Shown: positions 1 to 7,588 of the stretch, piece after piece
Numbering within the stretch: position 1 is the first letter of the stretch
How the letters are laid out: every line of letters starts with the position of its first letter
DNA from: Deltaproteobacteria bacterium
GTDB taxonomy: Bacteria; Desulfobacterota; Desulfomonilia; Desulfomonilales; Desulfomonilaceae
DNA length: 55,465 bases
Direction of reading: 5' to 3'
Assembly: GCA_026388665.1 (NCBI GenBank)
Contig: JAPLJJ010000234.1
Coordinates: 1 to 55,465, forward strand
Translations under genes and position numbers: made by a program
The notes under the pieces: model-generated
Seen by the model: the letters and a program-made list of their open reading frames with translations, nothing else
The model's database searches: none
Told to the model about the DNA's origin: nothing

Positions 1-1
1 T

Positions 2-358
2 GTTGCTTTTGCCGATGGCGAGAGTTGGGTCGTAATTAAGGATAAGGACAATGTCTGTAAAGTCATTAAGGCTCCAGACAAGACACCCGAAACTATAGCC
101 GGACCTTTTGCCCGGAAAGAGCAGGCAGAGGAAGCCCTGGCAAAAGCTTGTCCCAAAACCACTATGGAAAAGATAAAAGACAAGGCCTCTGAAGGTATCG
201 AGAAGGCTAAATCTGAAGCGGAAAAGCTCAAAGAAAAAGCTGGCCCGGGCATCGAGAAAGTCAAAGATGTGGCTGAAAAATTGAAGGAAAAGGCTGGGGA
301 AGGTATCGACAAGGCGAAAGAGAAGATAAAAGAACACCTTCCGGAAAAAAAGAATTGA
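2..358 (+). CDS. 5'-truncated protein with amphipathic helical repeats
   Basis: The reading frame is open from the first complete codon of the window, so the start lies upstream; 118 residues are visible. An ATG at 164 is internal. Residues 1-54 form a small domain (AFADGESWVVIKDKDNVCKV, then GPFARKEQAEEALAKACP) with two Cys, which I do not recognise by name. The rest is Lys/Glu/Ala-rich with an 18-residue repeat (GIEKAKSEAEKLKEKAG and two relatives), expected to form a long amphipathic helix like LEA or apolipoprotein-type proteins. A hairpin terminator follows the stop. Function unknown; an envelope or stress role is a guess. Confidence 0.7.
   Translation, partial: VAFADGESWVVIKDKDNVCKVIKAPDKTPETIAGPFARKEQAEEALAKACPKTTMEKIKDKASEGIEKAKSEAEKLKEKAGPGIEKVKDVAEKLKEKAGEGIDKAKEKIKEHLPEKKN
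194..340. repeat. 54-bp in-frame tandem repeat, about 2.7 copies
   Basis: Copies start at 194, 248 and 302. Each encodes 18 residues beginning Gly-Ile-(Glu/Asp)-Lys. Third-codon positions differ between copies while the amino acids are kept, so the repeat has been maintained at protein level. Eighteen residues make five helical turns. Confidence 0.8.
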
Positions 359-371
359 TCGTACGGCGGAT

Positions 372-417
372 AAAGTGGGCCGATGGCGCTACAAATTAAA
401 AGCCAAGCCCACTTTTT
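372..417 (+). terminator. Rho-independent terminator-like hairpin
   Basis: A 9-bp stem (AAAGTGGGC at 372-380 with GCCCACTTT at 407-415) runs into a T tract to 417. The 26-nt loop holds a second small stem (TGGC/GCCA). It lies 14 bp after the stop of the first gene. Confidence 0.7.
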
Positions 418-478
418 ACGGAATTGAATTAGCAAGAAATACAATTAATAGGGCTGCCCAAGATTACATCATCACATC

Positions 479-1243
479 ATGTCAGCAAATATTCCTTGGA
501 CACAAATTTCTTTTAATCCACTGACGGGTTGTACTCCCTATTCAGATGGGTGTCTCAATTGCTACGCCAAACCCATGGCAACCAGAATGTCTTTCAATCC
601 TGATCCCAAAATTGCGTATAAATATAGAAACGGTTTTAAGCTCACAGAGCATCCGGCTGAATTAGAGAAGAAAATTGGCGGCAAGAACAAGATTGTATTC
701 ATGAATAGTATGTCAGATACGTTTCATAAAAATGTTTCTGAGTCATTTCTTTTCGGGATTTTTGATTTTATCCGTAAACATCCCAAACATATTTTTCAGA
801 TTCTAACGAAACGTGCCAATAGATTATCGATTATTAGAGATTATCCTTCGAATGTATGGTTGGGTGTAACCGTTGAGAAGTCTGATTATCTGGACAGAAT
901 AGAATGTCTTATGAATACCAACGCTACTGTAAAATGGATTAACTGTGAACCATTATTAGGTCCTGTTGAATCAGATAAAATCCAATCTTTAGATTGGGTA
1001 GTAGTTGGTGGAGAATCCGGTCCAAACTGTCGTTCTATGAATATGGACTGGGCCAGACAGATTCGAGATATCTGCGAAGAGCACGACATCCCGTTTTTCT
1101 TCAAACAAGCTGGTGGACCGGGTAGAGATAAAGGCGGAAAAAATTTAGATGGGAAAACCTATAAACAGTGGCCCAAGTCAATTTCATTGGATATGTCCCG
1201 GAGTGTAATTCAACTTTCTCTTTTCAATGTTGATGCAGCTTAA
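479..1243 (+). CDS. DUF5131 / phage Gp37-Gp68 family protein (three-Cys motif)
   Basis: The 254 residues match the Gp37/Gp68 (DUF5131) family end to end: IPWTQISFNPLTGC at the N-terminus, the three-Cys motif C18-x6-C25-x2-C28 followed by YA, VFMNSMSDTFH, FQILTKRA, WLGVTVE and a C-terminal FFFKQAGG. The Cys motif resembles a metal or radical-SAM-like site, but the reaction is unknown. Family members often sit on phages or mobile islands, frequently beside a three-Cys-motif partner protein (TcmP); no partner is visible here. The gene looks AT-richer than its neighbours and has no strong Shine-Dalgarno sequence, which fits horizontal acquisition. Confidence 0.85.
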   Translation: MSANIPWTQISFNPLTGCTPYSDGCLNCYAKPMATRMSFNPDPKIAYKYRNGFKLTEHPAELEKKIGGKNKIVFMNSMSDTFHKNVSESFLFGIFDFIRKHPKHIFQILTKRANRLSIIRDYPSNVWLGVTVEKSDYLDRIECLMNTNATVKWINCEPLLGPVESDKIQSLDWVVVGGESGPNCRSMNMDWARQIRDICEEHDIPFFFKQAGGPGRDKGGKNLDGKTYKQWPKSISLDMSRSVIQLSLFNVDAA

Positions 1244-1312
1244 CAAGGACTATACCGAAACTAATCTTAGATTTTGTAAACTATAGTCAATACAAACAAT
1301 CAAGAAACCCAT

Positions 1313-1324
1313 AATAACGTTATT
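1313..1324. promoter_or_regulatory. 12-bp perfect palindrome upstream of esterase gene
   Basis: AATAACGTTATT is self-complementary and lies 24 bp before the start at 1348 in an AT-rich intergenic stretch. It could be an operator, but a 12-bp palindrome can also arise by chance. Confidence 0.3.
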
Positions 1325-1347
1325 GATGAACGAAAATAGAGGAAACC

Positions 1348-2430
1348 ATGAAAAGAAACATACTCATTATAGCGCTTGCTTTAGTCATGGCGACGACCTC
1401 AATTTTATTCGCTCAAGGTGAACAGGAAGGCGCAGTTCAGCCGGCCAGCGACAATACTTCCCGCAACGTGCCTGCTCGATTAATGCCTGTGCCCATTACC
1501 GTCAGTCCTGAATTGCAGGCAGTGATCGCTCGCCCTTTAAGTCCGGCATTGCGTTCTGTTCCTAAGACGAACGAGGAATGGCGTCTCCTTGTCGCAATAA
1601 AATCAGAACAGGACATGCCTGTATTGGCCCAGTTACGCAAGCTATTTCCTGTCGATATCGAAACCGATATCAAAGGCGGTGTCAAAACCTACATCGTCAC
1701 GCCGGAATCTATTCTAGAAGAAAACAGGGATCGGATTTTGATCCATCTACATGGGGGAGGTTATGTTTTCAATGGCGGAGAAACCTCTTTGGGTGAAGCG
1801 ATTCTTATGGCGTACCACGGAAAAATTAAAGTGATTTCAGTGGACTACCGGATGGCCCCGGATTTTCCTTTTCCCGCAGCTTTGGACGACTCAGTAACGG
1901 TCTACAATGAAGTTCTCAAGACCTATAAACCAAACCATATCGGCATGTTCGGCACGTCGGCCGGAGGCGGCTTGACCGCAGCTACTGTACTCAAGCTTCG
2001 GCAACTCGATGTCCCACTTCCTGGGGCGGTCGGGCTTGGTACTCCATGGGCGGACCTTACCAGGACTGGGGACACCCTGTACACGAACGAGGACATTGAT
2101 GATGTCCTGGTGACTTACGACGGTCTCTTGCAGGCATGCGCCGGACTTTACGCGGGTACGCACGACATGAAAGACCCACTCATCTCACCGGTTTATGGGG
2201 ACTTTACGGAAGGATTTCCTCCCGCAATTCTCACCTCGGGCACACGTGATATGCTGCTTAGCGATACAGTTCGAATACACCGCAAGCTTCGCCAGGCTGG
2301 AGTGGACGCCTATTTGCAGATCTTTGAGGGCATGTCTCACGCACAGTATATCCTGGTATTCACTTCGCCTGAGTCCCGAGAAGCCTTTCAGGAGATAGCC
2401 CGTTTTTTCCGAAGTCATCTTGGCAAGTGA
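1348..2430 (+). CDS. Secreted alpha/beta hydrolase, hormone-sensitive lipase/acetyl esterase type
   Basis: Likely an exported carboxylesterase. Residues 1-22 form a Sec signal peptide (MKRNILIIALALVMATTS... with FAQ before the cleavage point). The mature part has the HSL-family oxyanion-hole motif HGGGYVFNGG near residue 135, the nucleophile elbow GTSAGG (Ser near 203), an acidic residue in GTRDMLLSDT near 300 and the catalytic His in GMSHAQY near 330. Length (360 aa) fits a secreted family member. It stands alone between AT-rich spacers. The substrate cannot be told from sequence; short-chain acyl esters are usual for the family. Confidence 0.85.
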   Translation: MKRNILIIALALVMATTSILFAQGEQEGAVQPASDNTSRNVPARLMPVPITVSPELQAVIARPLSPALRSVPKTNEEWRLLVAIKSEQDMPVLAQLRKLFPVDIETDIKGGVKTYIVTPESILEENRDRILIHLHGGGYVFNGGETSLGEAILMAYHGKIKVISVDYRMAPDFPFPAALDDSVTVYNEVLKTYKPNHIGMFGTSAGGGLTAATVLKLRQLDVPLPGAVGLGTPWADLTRTGDTLYTNEDIDDVLVTYDGLLQACAGLYAGTHDMKDPLISPVYGDFTEGFPPAILTSGTRDMLLSDTVRIHRKLRQAGVDAYLQIFEGMSHAQYILVFTSPESREAFQEIARFFRSHLGK

Positions 2431-2526
2431 TGATTTAAGAGTGGTATGAGCAAATCGTCGTCAGAGTGACAATTCACGCATTGAGCAAATCGCTCGTGCG
2501 GAAATCCAACTAAGAGAGCCTGACAA

Positions 2527-2757
2527 ATGCGTCGCAAGCACTGTGAAATAACCGACCCCCTAGATATTGAACGGATTCTCAGTTCAACGACGGTTGGCCG
2601 ATTGGCTACTAATGGAGGTGACGGTTATCCCTATATTACTCCGGTGAATTTTGTATATCACGAGGGGAAAGAAATCGTAATCAGCCTGGCGATTTGGAAG
2701 CCGTTAAAGCAATGGGCTTTGATCCGACAGATCTCTAAAGAGACAAGAAAAGTGTAA
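2527..2757 (+). pseudogene. Truncated pyridoxamine 5'-phosphate oxidase-like flavin protein
   Basis: The first ~54 residues match the N-terminal half of the FMN-binding split-barrel family (PNPOx/NimA-like): ITDPLDIERILSSTTVGRLA, then GYPYITPVNFVYHEGKEIV. Members are usually about 150 residues, but here the family sequence stops near 2685 and a foreign tail (WKPLKQWALIRQ...) runs to a stop at 2757. Just past the break, another frame reads GDLEAVKAMGFDPTDL-stop (2688-2738), like the C-terminus of an unrelated protein. A deletion has probably joined two genes. The fragment lacks much of the flavin site and is unlikely to work. Confidence 0.6.
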
Positions 2758-2815
2758 AACTGTTCAATTCCAGTCAAAGAACTTTACCCAACCCATTTCT
2801 TCCCATAATCTTCTC

Positions 2816-2845
2816 TTGACACTCTATGCGCCTCTGCCTTATATA
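2816..2845 (+). promoter_or_regulatory. Sigma70-type promoter of the HU-like gene
   Basis: TTGACA (2816-2821) and TATATA (2840-2845) are separated by 18 bp, 55 bp before the HU-like start at 2901. A GGAG ribosome-binding site precedes that ATG. Confidence 0.6.
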
Positions 2846-2900
2846 GCCGTAACTCACATTGTTGGCGTGACACGTTTACTATTTCGAGGGAGGCGGAGAC

Positions 2901-3174
2901 ATGACAAAAGCTGAATTTGTGGACAAACTTGCGGAGAAGGGCAAGATAACAAAAAAAACTCGCTTCAGAATCCATTGAATCGGTTTTTTCGGCCATTTCC
3001 GAAGTGTTGGCGGCGGGCCAGGAAATCTCTATCCCTGGCTTCGGCAAATTCTCTGTTATCGTTAGAAAGGCCCGATCCGGCTTAAACCCGCGCACCAAAG
3101 AAAAAATCAAGATCCCGGAATCCAAAGCTCCCAAGTTTACCGCCGCAAAGGCCCTCAAAGAATCGATAAAATAA
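2901..3174 (+). pseudogene. HU/IHF-family DNA-binding protein with a frameshift
   Basis: Two frames together give a complete 90-residue HU-type protein. The ATG frame reads MTKAEFVDKLAEKGKITKK and then stops at 2976. The next frame continues LASESIESVFSAISEVL, the GFGKF turn, and the DNA-binding arm NPRTKEKIKIPESKAPKF, ending with TAA at 3172. The switch falls in a run of eight A at 2951-2958; seven would restore the frame. Promoter, ribosome-binding site and terminator are all intact, which suggests either a very recent mutation, a homopolymer sequencing error, or slippage on the A tract that still yields some full-length protein. HU proteins bend and compact DNA. Confidence 0.85.
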
Positions 3175-3201
3175 TTCCCGTTATGATGATTCTCAAATTA
3201 T

Positions 3202-3230
3202 AGCCGCCATTTTATGGTCGGCTCTTTTTT
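3202..3230 (+). terminator. Terminator after the HU-like gene
   Basis: A stem AGCCG (3202-3206) with CGGCT (3219-3223), extended by imperfect inner pairs, is followed by a T run to 3230. It lies 28 bp after the HU-like stop. Confidence 0.65.
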
Positions 3231-3750
3231 GCTCTTGTTCGGCAACATGTTCCTAAGAGACGTGCGGGAATTTTTGGGTCCTCTGAAAATGAAAGAAATG
3301 ATCACCTTGACGAAGCAAGAGCCCTATCATAGACTTCTGACGGAGCATCGTCGTCCAGGGATTTGGACAGCTGCCAGGATTAACAAGATGCTCTGTGCCC
3401 TTTAGGGCGCTCTTCTCTGGCCCCTTTGAGGGGCTAACAGAAATATGCCCCCGGCTTTGCCGGTGGTCATTTTTAACTGGGCTGCCGCGATAATCCTAGT
3501 ATTCAAGGCATTTGATCGACCCACGGGCACGCAGATGAAGCAAAGGCGTCATGCCTACCAGGAATCTCCAGGCTTTGGGAGGGTTTTTTGGCATATTCTA
3601 ACCACATTAACATAATCTTAATCTGTCTTAGGGTCTGTTGTCGGCCGGGCAACCCAAACAGGCCCCGTCGGTAAACCACTAGGGAAAGTTGGCGGAGTTC
3701 TCAATCTCGTCTCGCCGACTGGAGTTCAATCAATACCCTAACCGTGAAGC
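3231..3750. other. Intergenic region with hairpins, no convincing gene
   Basis: A 63-codon frame overlaps the HU terminator (3214-3405) but resembles nothing I know and has no ribosome-binding site. Three short hairpins follow (separate entry). At 3566-3589 a weak hairpin (CTCC/GGAG) runs into six T. At about 3687-3720 AGTTGGCG can pair with CGCCGACT, just upstream of the solute-binding protein gene. The stretch could be a structured leader, but I cannot assign it to a known riboswitch class. Confidence 0.4.
3397..3468. repeat. Cluster of three short GC-rich hairpins
   Basis: Three hairpins with T-rich loops follow each other: GCCC-TTTA-GGGC (3397-3408), GCCCC-TTTGA-GGGGC (3420-3434) and CCGGC-TTT-GCCGG (3451-3463) with outer pairs and a mismatch, then a T run at 3470-3474. 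The arrangement resembles REP-like or IS200/IS605-end structures, or stacked terminators. Identity is not established. Confidence 0.4.
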
Positions 3751-3762
3751 ATGGAGGTGATC

Positions 3763-4992
3763 ATGGGACGCAAGAGCTTAAAAGTCGTGGCAATCGTTTT
3801 GGCGCTTCTTTTAACCGGAGCGCTCTTAACCACCGGTAGTTCTTTCGCCGGCGACACAATCAAAATTGGCCTCGTCGCCGACATAACAGGAATCGCCAAC
3901 GCAATTTATAAAGGCCAAAAAGCCGGCATGGAACTCTTCATAGAAGAGGTCAACGCCAAGGGTGGTGTGCTCGGTAAGAAGTTGGAACTGGTCACCCGCG
4001 ACGCCCAGCTCAAGCCTGATGTCGGCGCGAATGCTGCCAGGGAGCTGATCCTGAGCGAAAAATGCGACTTCCTGTTCGGTGGGACCAGCACCGGTGTGGG
4101 GCTGGCCTTGACCAGGATCGCACATGAATTTAAGAAAATTATCTGCTTTCATACTTGCAATGGGGAGGCATTGACGACTACCGATTTTCAACCTTACATG
4201 TTTCAGGTGGTTCCCAATACAGGGATAGAGGGGCGTGGAATTGCGCTGTTTCTCTCGCAGAAACCATACAAGCGGTACAGTTTTATCGGTCCTGATTACT
4301 CTTACGGTCACACCCAATGGAACGCTTTCAAAGAAGATCTTACCAAACTAAAACCGGACGTGGAAATCCTTGATGCTGTTTGGGTTAAGGTGGGTGAACC
4401 TAACTATGTGTCCTATATTCCATCCCTTATGGCGAACAACCCTGAAATTATTTACAGTAGCCTCTGGGGAGGCGGGCTCAGCAGCTTTATCAAGCAGGCT
4501 AAGCCGTATGGGCTTTTCAAGAAGTCCAGCGTCACATCACTCTATGACTTGACCATGCTCAAAGCATGCGGACTAGAGATGCCCGAAGGACTATTGGGAT
4601 ATACCCGATGCCCATTCTACGCGGTTGATACGCCGGAAATGAAAGCGTTCGCTAAGAAATTCTACGAAAAATACGAGGAATGGCCCGATGACTGGGCTAT
4701 TTTCTGTTACGACGGTCTCACCGTGCTCACTGATGCCATCAGGAAAGCCAATAGTACTGACTCGGATCAGCTAGTGAAGGTTATTGAGGGGCTGCATTAC
4801 AAATCTTTGACCGGAGATCGGTATATCCGACCGGAAGATCACCAGGCCAATGTAGGGATTTACGTAGGATATACAGGAAAGGATCCCAGGTTTAAGGAAT
4901 TTCTTATTCTAAAGGATGTAGAGGAAGTGCCTGCTGAAAAAGTCTGGCTACCTGTGGAAGAGGTGAAGAAGTTACAAGCCGGGAAAAAGTAA
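3763..4992 (+). CDS. Branched-chain amino acid-type ABC transporter substrate-binding protein
   Basis: Periplasmic binding protein of the LivK / Peripla_BP_6 type, 409 aa. A signal peptide (MGRKSLKVVAIVLALLLTGA... with SFA before the cleavage point) is followed by IKIGLVADITGIANAIYKGQ and GMELFIEEVNAKGGVLGKKL, the family's N-terminal lobe. The frame is also open to an ATG at 3751, but that codon overlaps the strong Shine-Dalgarno GGAGGTGAT at 3754-3762, so the ATG at 3763 is preferred. No permease or ATPase genes are near; it must work with transport parts encoded elsewhere. Relatives bind amino acids, amides or aromatic acids; the CoA ligase next door suggests an organic acid ligand, an inference. 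Confidence 0.9.
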   Translation: MGRKSLKVVAIVLALLLTGALLTTGSSFAGDTIKIGLVADITGIANAIYKGQKAGMELFIEEVNAKGGVLGKKLELVTRDAQLKPDVGANAARELILSEKCDFLFGGTSTGVGLALTRIAHEFKKIICFHTCNGEALTTTDFQPYMFQVVPNTGIEGRGIALFLSQKPYKRYSFIGPDYSYGHTQWNAFKEDLTKLKPDVEILDAVWVKVGEPNYVSYIPSLMANNPEIIYSSLWGGGLSSFIKQAKPYGLFKKSSVTSLYDLTMLKACGLEMPEGLLGYTRCPFYAVDTPEMKAFAKKFYEKYEEWPDDWAIFCYDGLTVLTDAIRKANSTDSDQLVKVIEGLHYKSLTGDRYIRPEDHQANVGIYVGYTGKDPRFKEFLILKDVEEVPAEKVWLPVEEVKKLQAGKK

Positions 4993-5075
4993 CCCAAGGG
5001 CATCGGTTGGTCACCGTCCACGGCTACTTTGACTGTCATTCACGCTTTGGATGACAAAGCGAAAAGGAGGAACCT

Positions 5076-6715
5076 ATGAACATCGGGACATTACCGACCC
5101 GGCAGGCTCGGTGGCGGCCCGACCACCTCGCAGTTGTTTTTGAACACCACCGTCTCACGAGTAGGGAGTTCAATCAGCGCGTCAATCGATTGGCGAACGC
5201 GTTCCTGAATCTAGGGATTACTAAAGGCGATAAGATTGCTACAATATTGCCGAATTCTTTGGAACTATTGGAAACCTATTGGGCGGTGGCCAAGATCGGT
5301 GCGGTGGTTGTTCCTCTGAGCCCGCTGACACGCGGGAAAGGACTGACCACAATGCTAAACGACTCAGATGCGGTTTGCGTGATTACCGATTCCGCGTTTG
5401 TGGAACATCTGAATCCCGTCCGCTCGGACCTGAGCATTCCTTCAGGTCGATACCTCATCATTAATGAAGCAAACACTCCTGGCTATGAGGATTATCATGC
5501 GCTGACCGACGCCGCAAGCGACCGCGAGCCAGAGGGGATCGACATTGACGCCGACGACCCCTACAACATTATGTACACTAGCGGCACCACTGGTCAGCCC
5601 AAGGGGATCGTTCATAGCCACTATGTCCGAGCGATGTACGGTATGCTTATGGCATCGGCTTTTCGCTTCACACCTGAAAGCATTGTCCTGCACGCAGGCG
5701 CCGTGGTTTTCAACGGCTCGTTTGTAACTCTGATGCCGGCCTTTTTTCTGGGAGCCACATATATTCTACAGGGGCAGTTTAACCCGGAAAAATTTATCGA
5801 GTGCATCGCACGCGAGCAAGTGACACATATGATCCTGGTACCGTCCCAGATAGTCGCAATCATGCATGCGCCCAACTTCTCGGCTGAAGCGCTGCAATCG
5901 GTGGAGGTGCTCTGCACAGTGGGCGCCCCATTGCATCAAGAGCACAAAGACGAACTGAACCGCCGCCTATCGGGAATATTCTATGAACTGTACGGTCTGA
6001 CGGAAGGCTTCCTAACGATCCTCGACAAGACTCATTATGCGGCTAAGCCCTCCTCAGTGGGTGTGCCACCATGCTTTTTCGAAATGCGGATAGTAAACGA
6101 TAAAGGACAAGACGTGCCTGTCGGCGAGGTGGGCGAAATCATCGGCCGTGGCCCGATGCTCATGTGTGGGTATTACAAGCGCCCGGACCTGACCGCAAAA
6201 GCTATTGTTGACGGATGGTTGCATACCGGTGACATGGGATATGTTGACGCTGACGGCTTTTTGTATCTGGTGGACCGTAAAAAGGATCTAATAATCTCCG
6301 GCGGGTTGAACATCTATCCGAGGGACATAGAGGAGGTGGTCGTCCAGCATCCGGCGGTGTTAGAGACCGCTGTTTTTGGAATTCCCCACGAAAAATGGGG
6401 TGAGACTCCGGTGGCAGCCGTTGTATTGAAGCAAAGGAGGTGGTCGTCCAGCATCCGGCGGTGTTAGAGACCGCTGTTTTTGGAATTCCCCACGAAAAAT
6501 GGGGTGAGACTCCGGTGGCAGCCGTTGTATTGAAGCAAGCAGGAGCCGTCACCGCTGAAGAACTGCGAGAGTGGATTAACCAGCGAGTGGAGGCCCGGTA
6601 TCAGCGTATACACTCGGTTGTGATCGTGGACGATTTTCCGCGAAGTACGGCTGGCAAAACTCTGAAGCGAATACTTCGTGAGCCGTATTGGGCAGGCCGT
6701 TCTACGCGAATTTAG
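5076..6715 (+). pseudogene. Acyl/aryl-CoA ligase (AMP-binding) broken by a 104-bp tandem duplication
   Basis: An ANL-superfamily ligase activating a carboxylic acid with ATP and CoA. Seen: the P-loop YTSGTTGQPKG near residue 165, YGLTEG near 305, GWLHTGDMGYVDADG near 378 and DRKKDLIISGGLNIYPRDIE near 400. A strong Shine-Dalgarno (GGAGG) precedes the ATG. An exact 104-bp duplication (6331-6538) shifts the frame, so translation stops at 6467 after 463 residues. The lost C-terminal subdomain, with the catalytic Lys in PRSTAGKTLKR, is still readable in another frame to 6715. Removing one copy restores a 511-aa protein of normal length. The lesion is recent or an assembly artefact. Substrate unknown. 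Confidence 0.9.
6331..6538. repeat. Exact 104-bp tandem duplication
   Basis: Bases 6331-6434 and 6435-6538 are identical. Each begins AGGAGGTGGTCGTCC and ends TTGTATTGAAGCAA. The flanking bases differ, so the unit is exactly 104 bp. Since 104 is not a multiple of three, it disrupts the CoA ligase frame. Confidence 0.95.
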
Positions 6716-6800
6716 AAGGAGGAAGATATCTGGGAGCCACCAACTGTGGTCATAGGACGGGGCAGGCTTTCGCGAGGCACGAGATCCAGCGGAGAATAAC

Positions 6801-7223
6801 ATGATAGGAAAGACAATCCATGAACTTCACGTGGGTGATTCCGCAGAGTTCGCCAAGACAATATCTGAGTCCGATATTTATCTTTATGCAGGAATAACCG
6901 GTGATTTCAACCCTGCCCACGTCAACGAAGCATATGCACAGAAGACCTTTTTCAAGACCAGGATTGCCCACGGCATGCTGGTGGCCGGCTTTGTCTCGAC
7001 AGTCATGGCCAATAAGTTGCCCGGACCCGGCGCCATCTATATCAGGCAGGAACTGGATTTTGTAGCACCGCTACATATCGGTGACACCGTCACCGCCCGG
7101 GCTGAAGTGATTGAGATTATGGCTGACAAGAATCGGGTCAAGATCAAAACCACGTGTGTCAACCAGGATGGGGCCCTGGTTCTGAGTGGTGTGGCCATTG
7201 TAAGCCCTCCCAAGCCTTTGTAG
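6801..7223 (+). CDS. MaoC-like (R)-specific enoyl-CoA hydratase
   Basis: A 140-aa single hot-dog-fold protein like PhaJ. The catalytic motif of R-hydratases is visible as GITGDFNPAHVNEAYA (Asp and His near residues 35-40), followed by RIAHGMLVAGFVSTVMANKLPG, typical of the family. It would hydrate a trans-2-enoyl-CoA. GGAG lies six bases before the ATG. It sits 85 bp after the CoA ligase, suggesting a small acyl-CoA operon (ligase then hydratase). A role in fatty-acid or aromatic-acid breakdown is likely but not proven. Confidence 0.88.
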   Translation: MIGKTIHELHVGDSAEFAKTISESDIYLYAGITGDFNPAHVNEAYAQKTFFKTRIAHGMLVAGFVSTVMANKLPGPGAIYIRQELDFVAPLHIGDTVTARAEVIEIMADKNRVKIKTTCVNQDGALVLSGVAIVSPPKPL

Positions 7224-7588
7224 CGACAGTATACGAACAGGGAGCAAACAGGCATTCGAAAGTTCGGTAGGTTTATGCGCCGTAGACGAGTATTTCAGAG
7301 CAAGAGTGGTAAGTATTTGACAAAATCGCCGGAATTTATAATGGGCCTTATGGGCTCAATGAATTATTCGCTAGTTGAGGGCGAATAGAGGCGCGGGAAG
7401 ATTTCCCCCTTGCCGCAAATAAAATGAGTTTTTTCGCACGATGTTTTTTTTTGTAAGATGAAGACAGCCGGAAAACTTATCTTTTGAAGGGACGATCGGG
7501 TGAGAGCGGCTCCTATATAAAATTCCTGGCAGGGCACGTCGGATCTCGGGTTCCCCATGATCCTCATCTGATCAAGACATAAGGAGTA
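7224..7588. other. Intergenic region between convergent genes
   Basis: No gene supported. TTGACA at 7317 and TATAAT at 7337 look promoter-like but are only 14 bp apart, too close for a normal sigma70 promoter, and nothing coding follows on that strand. A 67-codon minus-strand frame here resembles nothing I know. Confidence 0.5.

Noticed and set aside
2784-3158. 124-codon frame on the minus strand
   Set aside because: It runs antisense over the HU-like gene, whose two frames match a known family.
3214-3405. 63-codon open frame on the plus strand
   Set aside because: It overlaps the HU terminator, lacks a ribosome-binding site and resembles no family I know.
3490-3590. Cyclic-di-GMP riboswitch
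   Set aside because: GCAAAGGCG and CCAGG looked like parts of GEMM, but the order and pairing do not fit.
3826-4317. 163-codon frame on the minus strand
   Set aside because: Antisense shadow of the solute-binding protein gene; no family motifs.
7317-7342. TTGACA and TATAAT as a promoter
   Set aside because: The 14-bp spacing is too short and no gene follows on that strand.
7364-7567. 67-codon frame on the minus strand
   Set aside because: No recognisable domain or ribosome-binding site, and composition like non-coding spacer.
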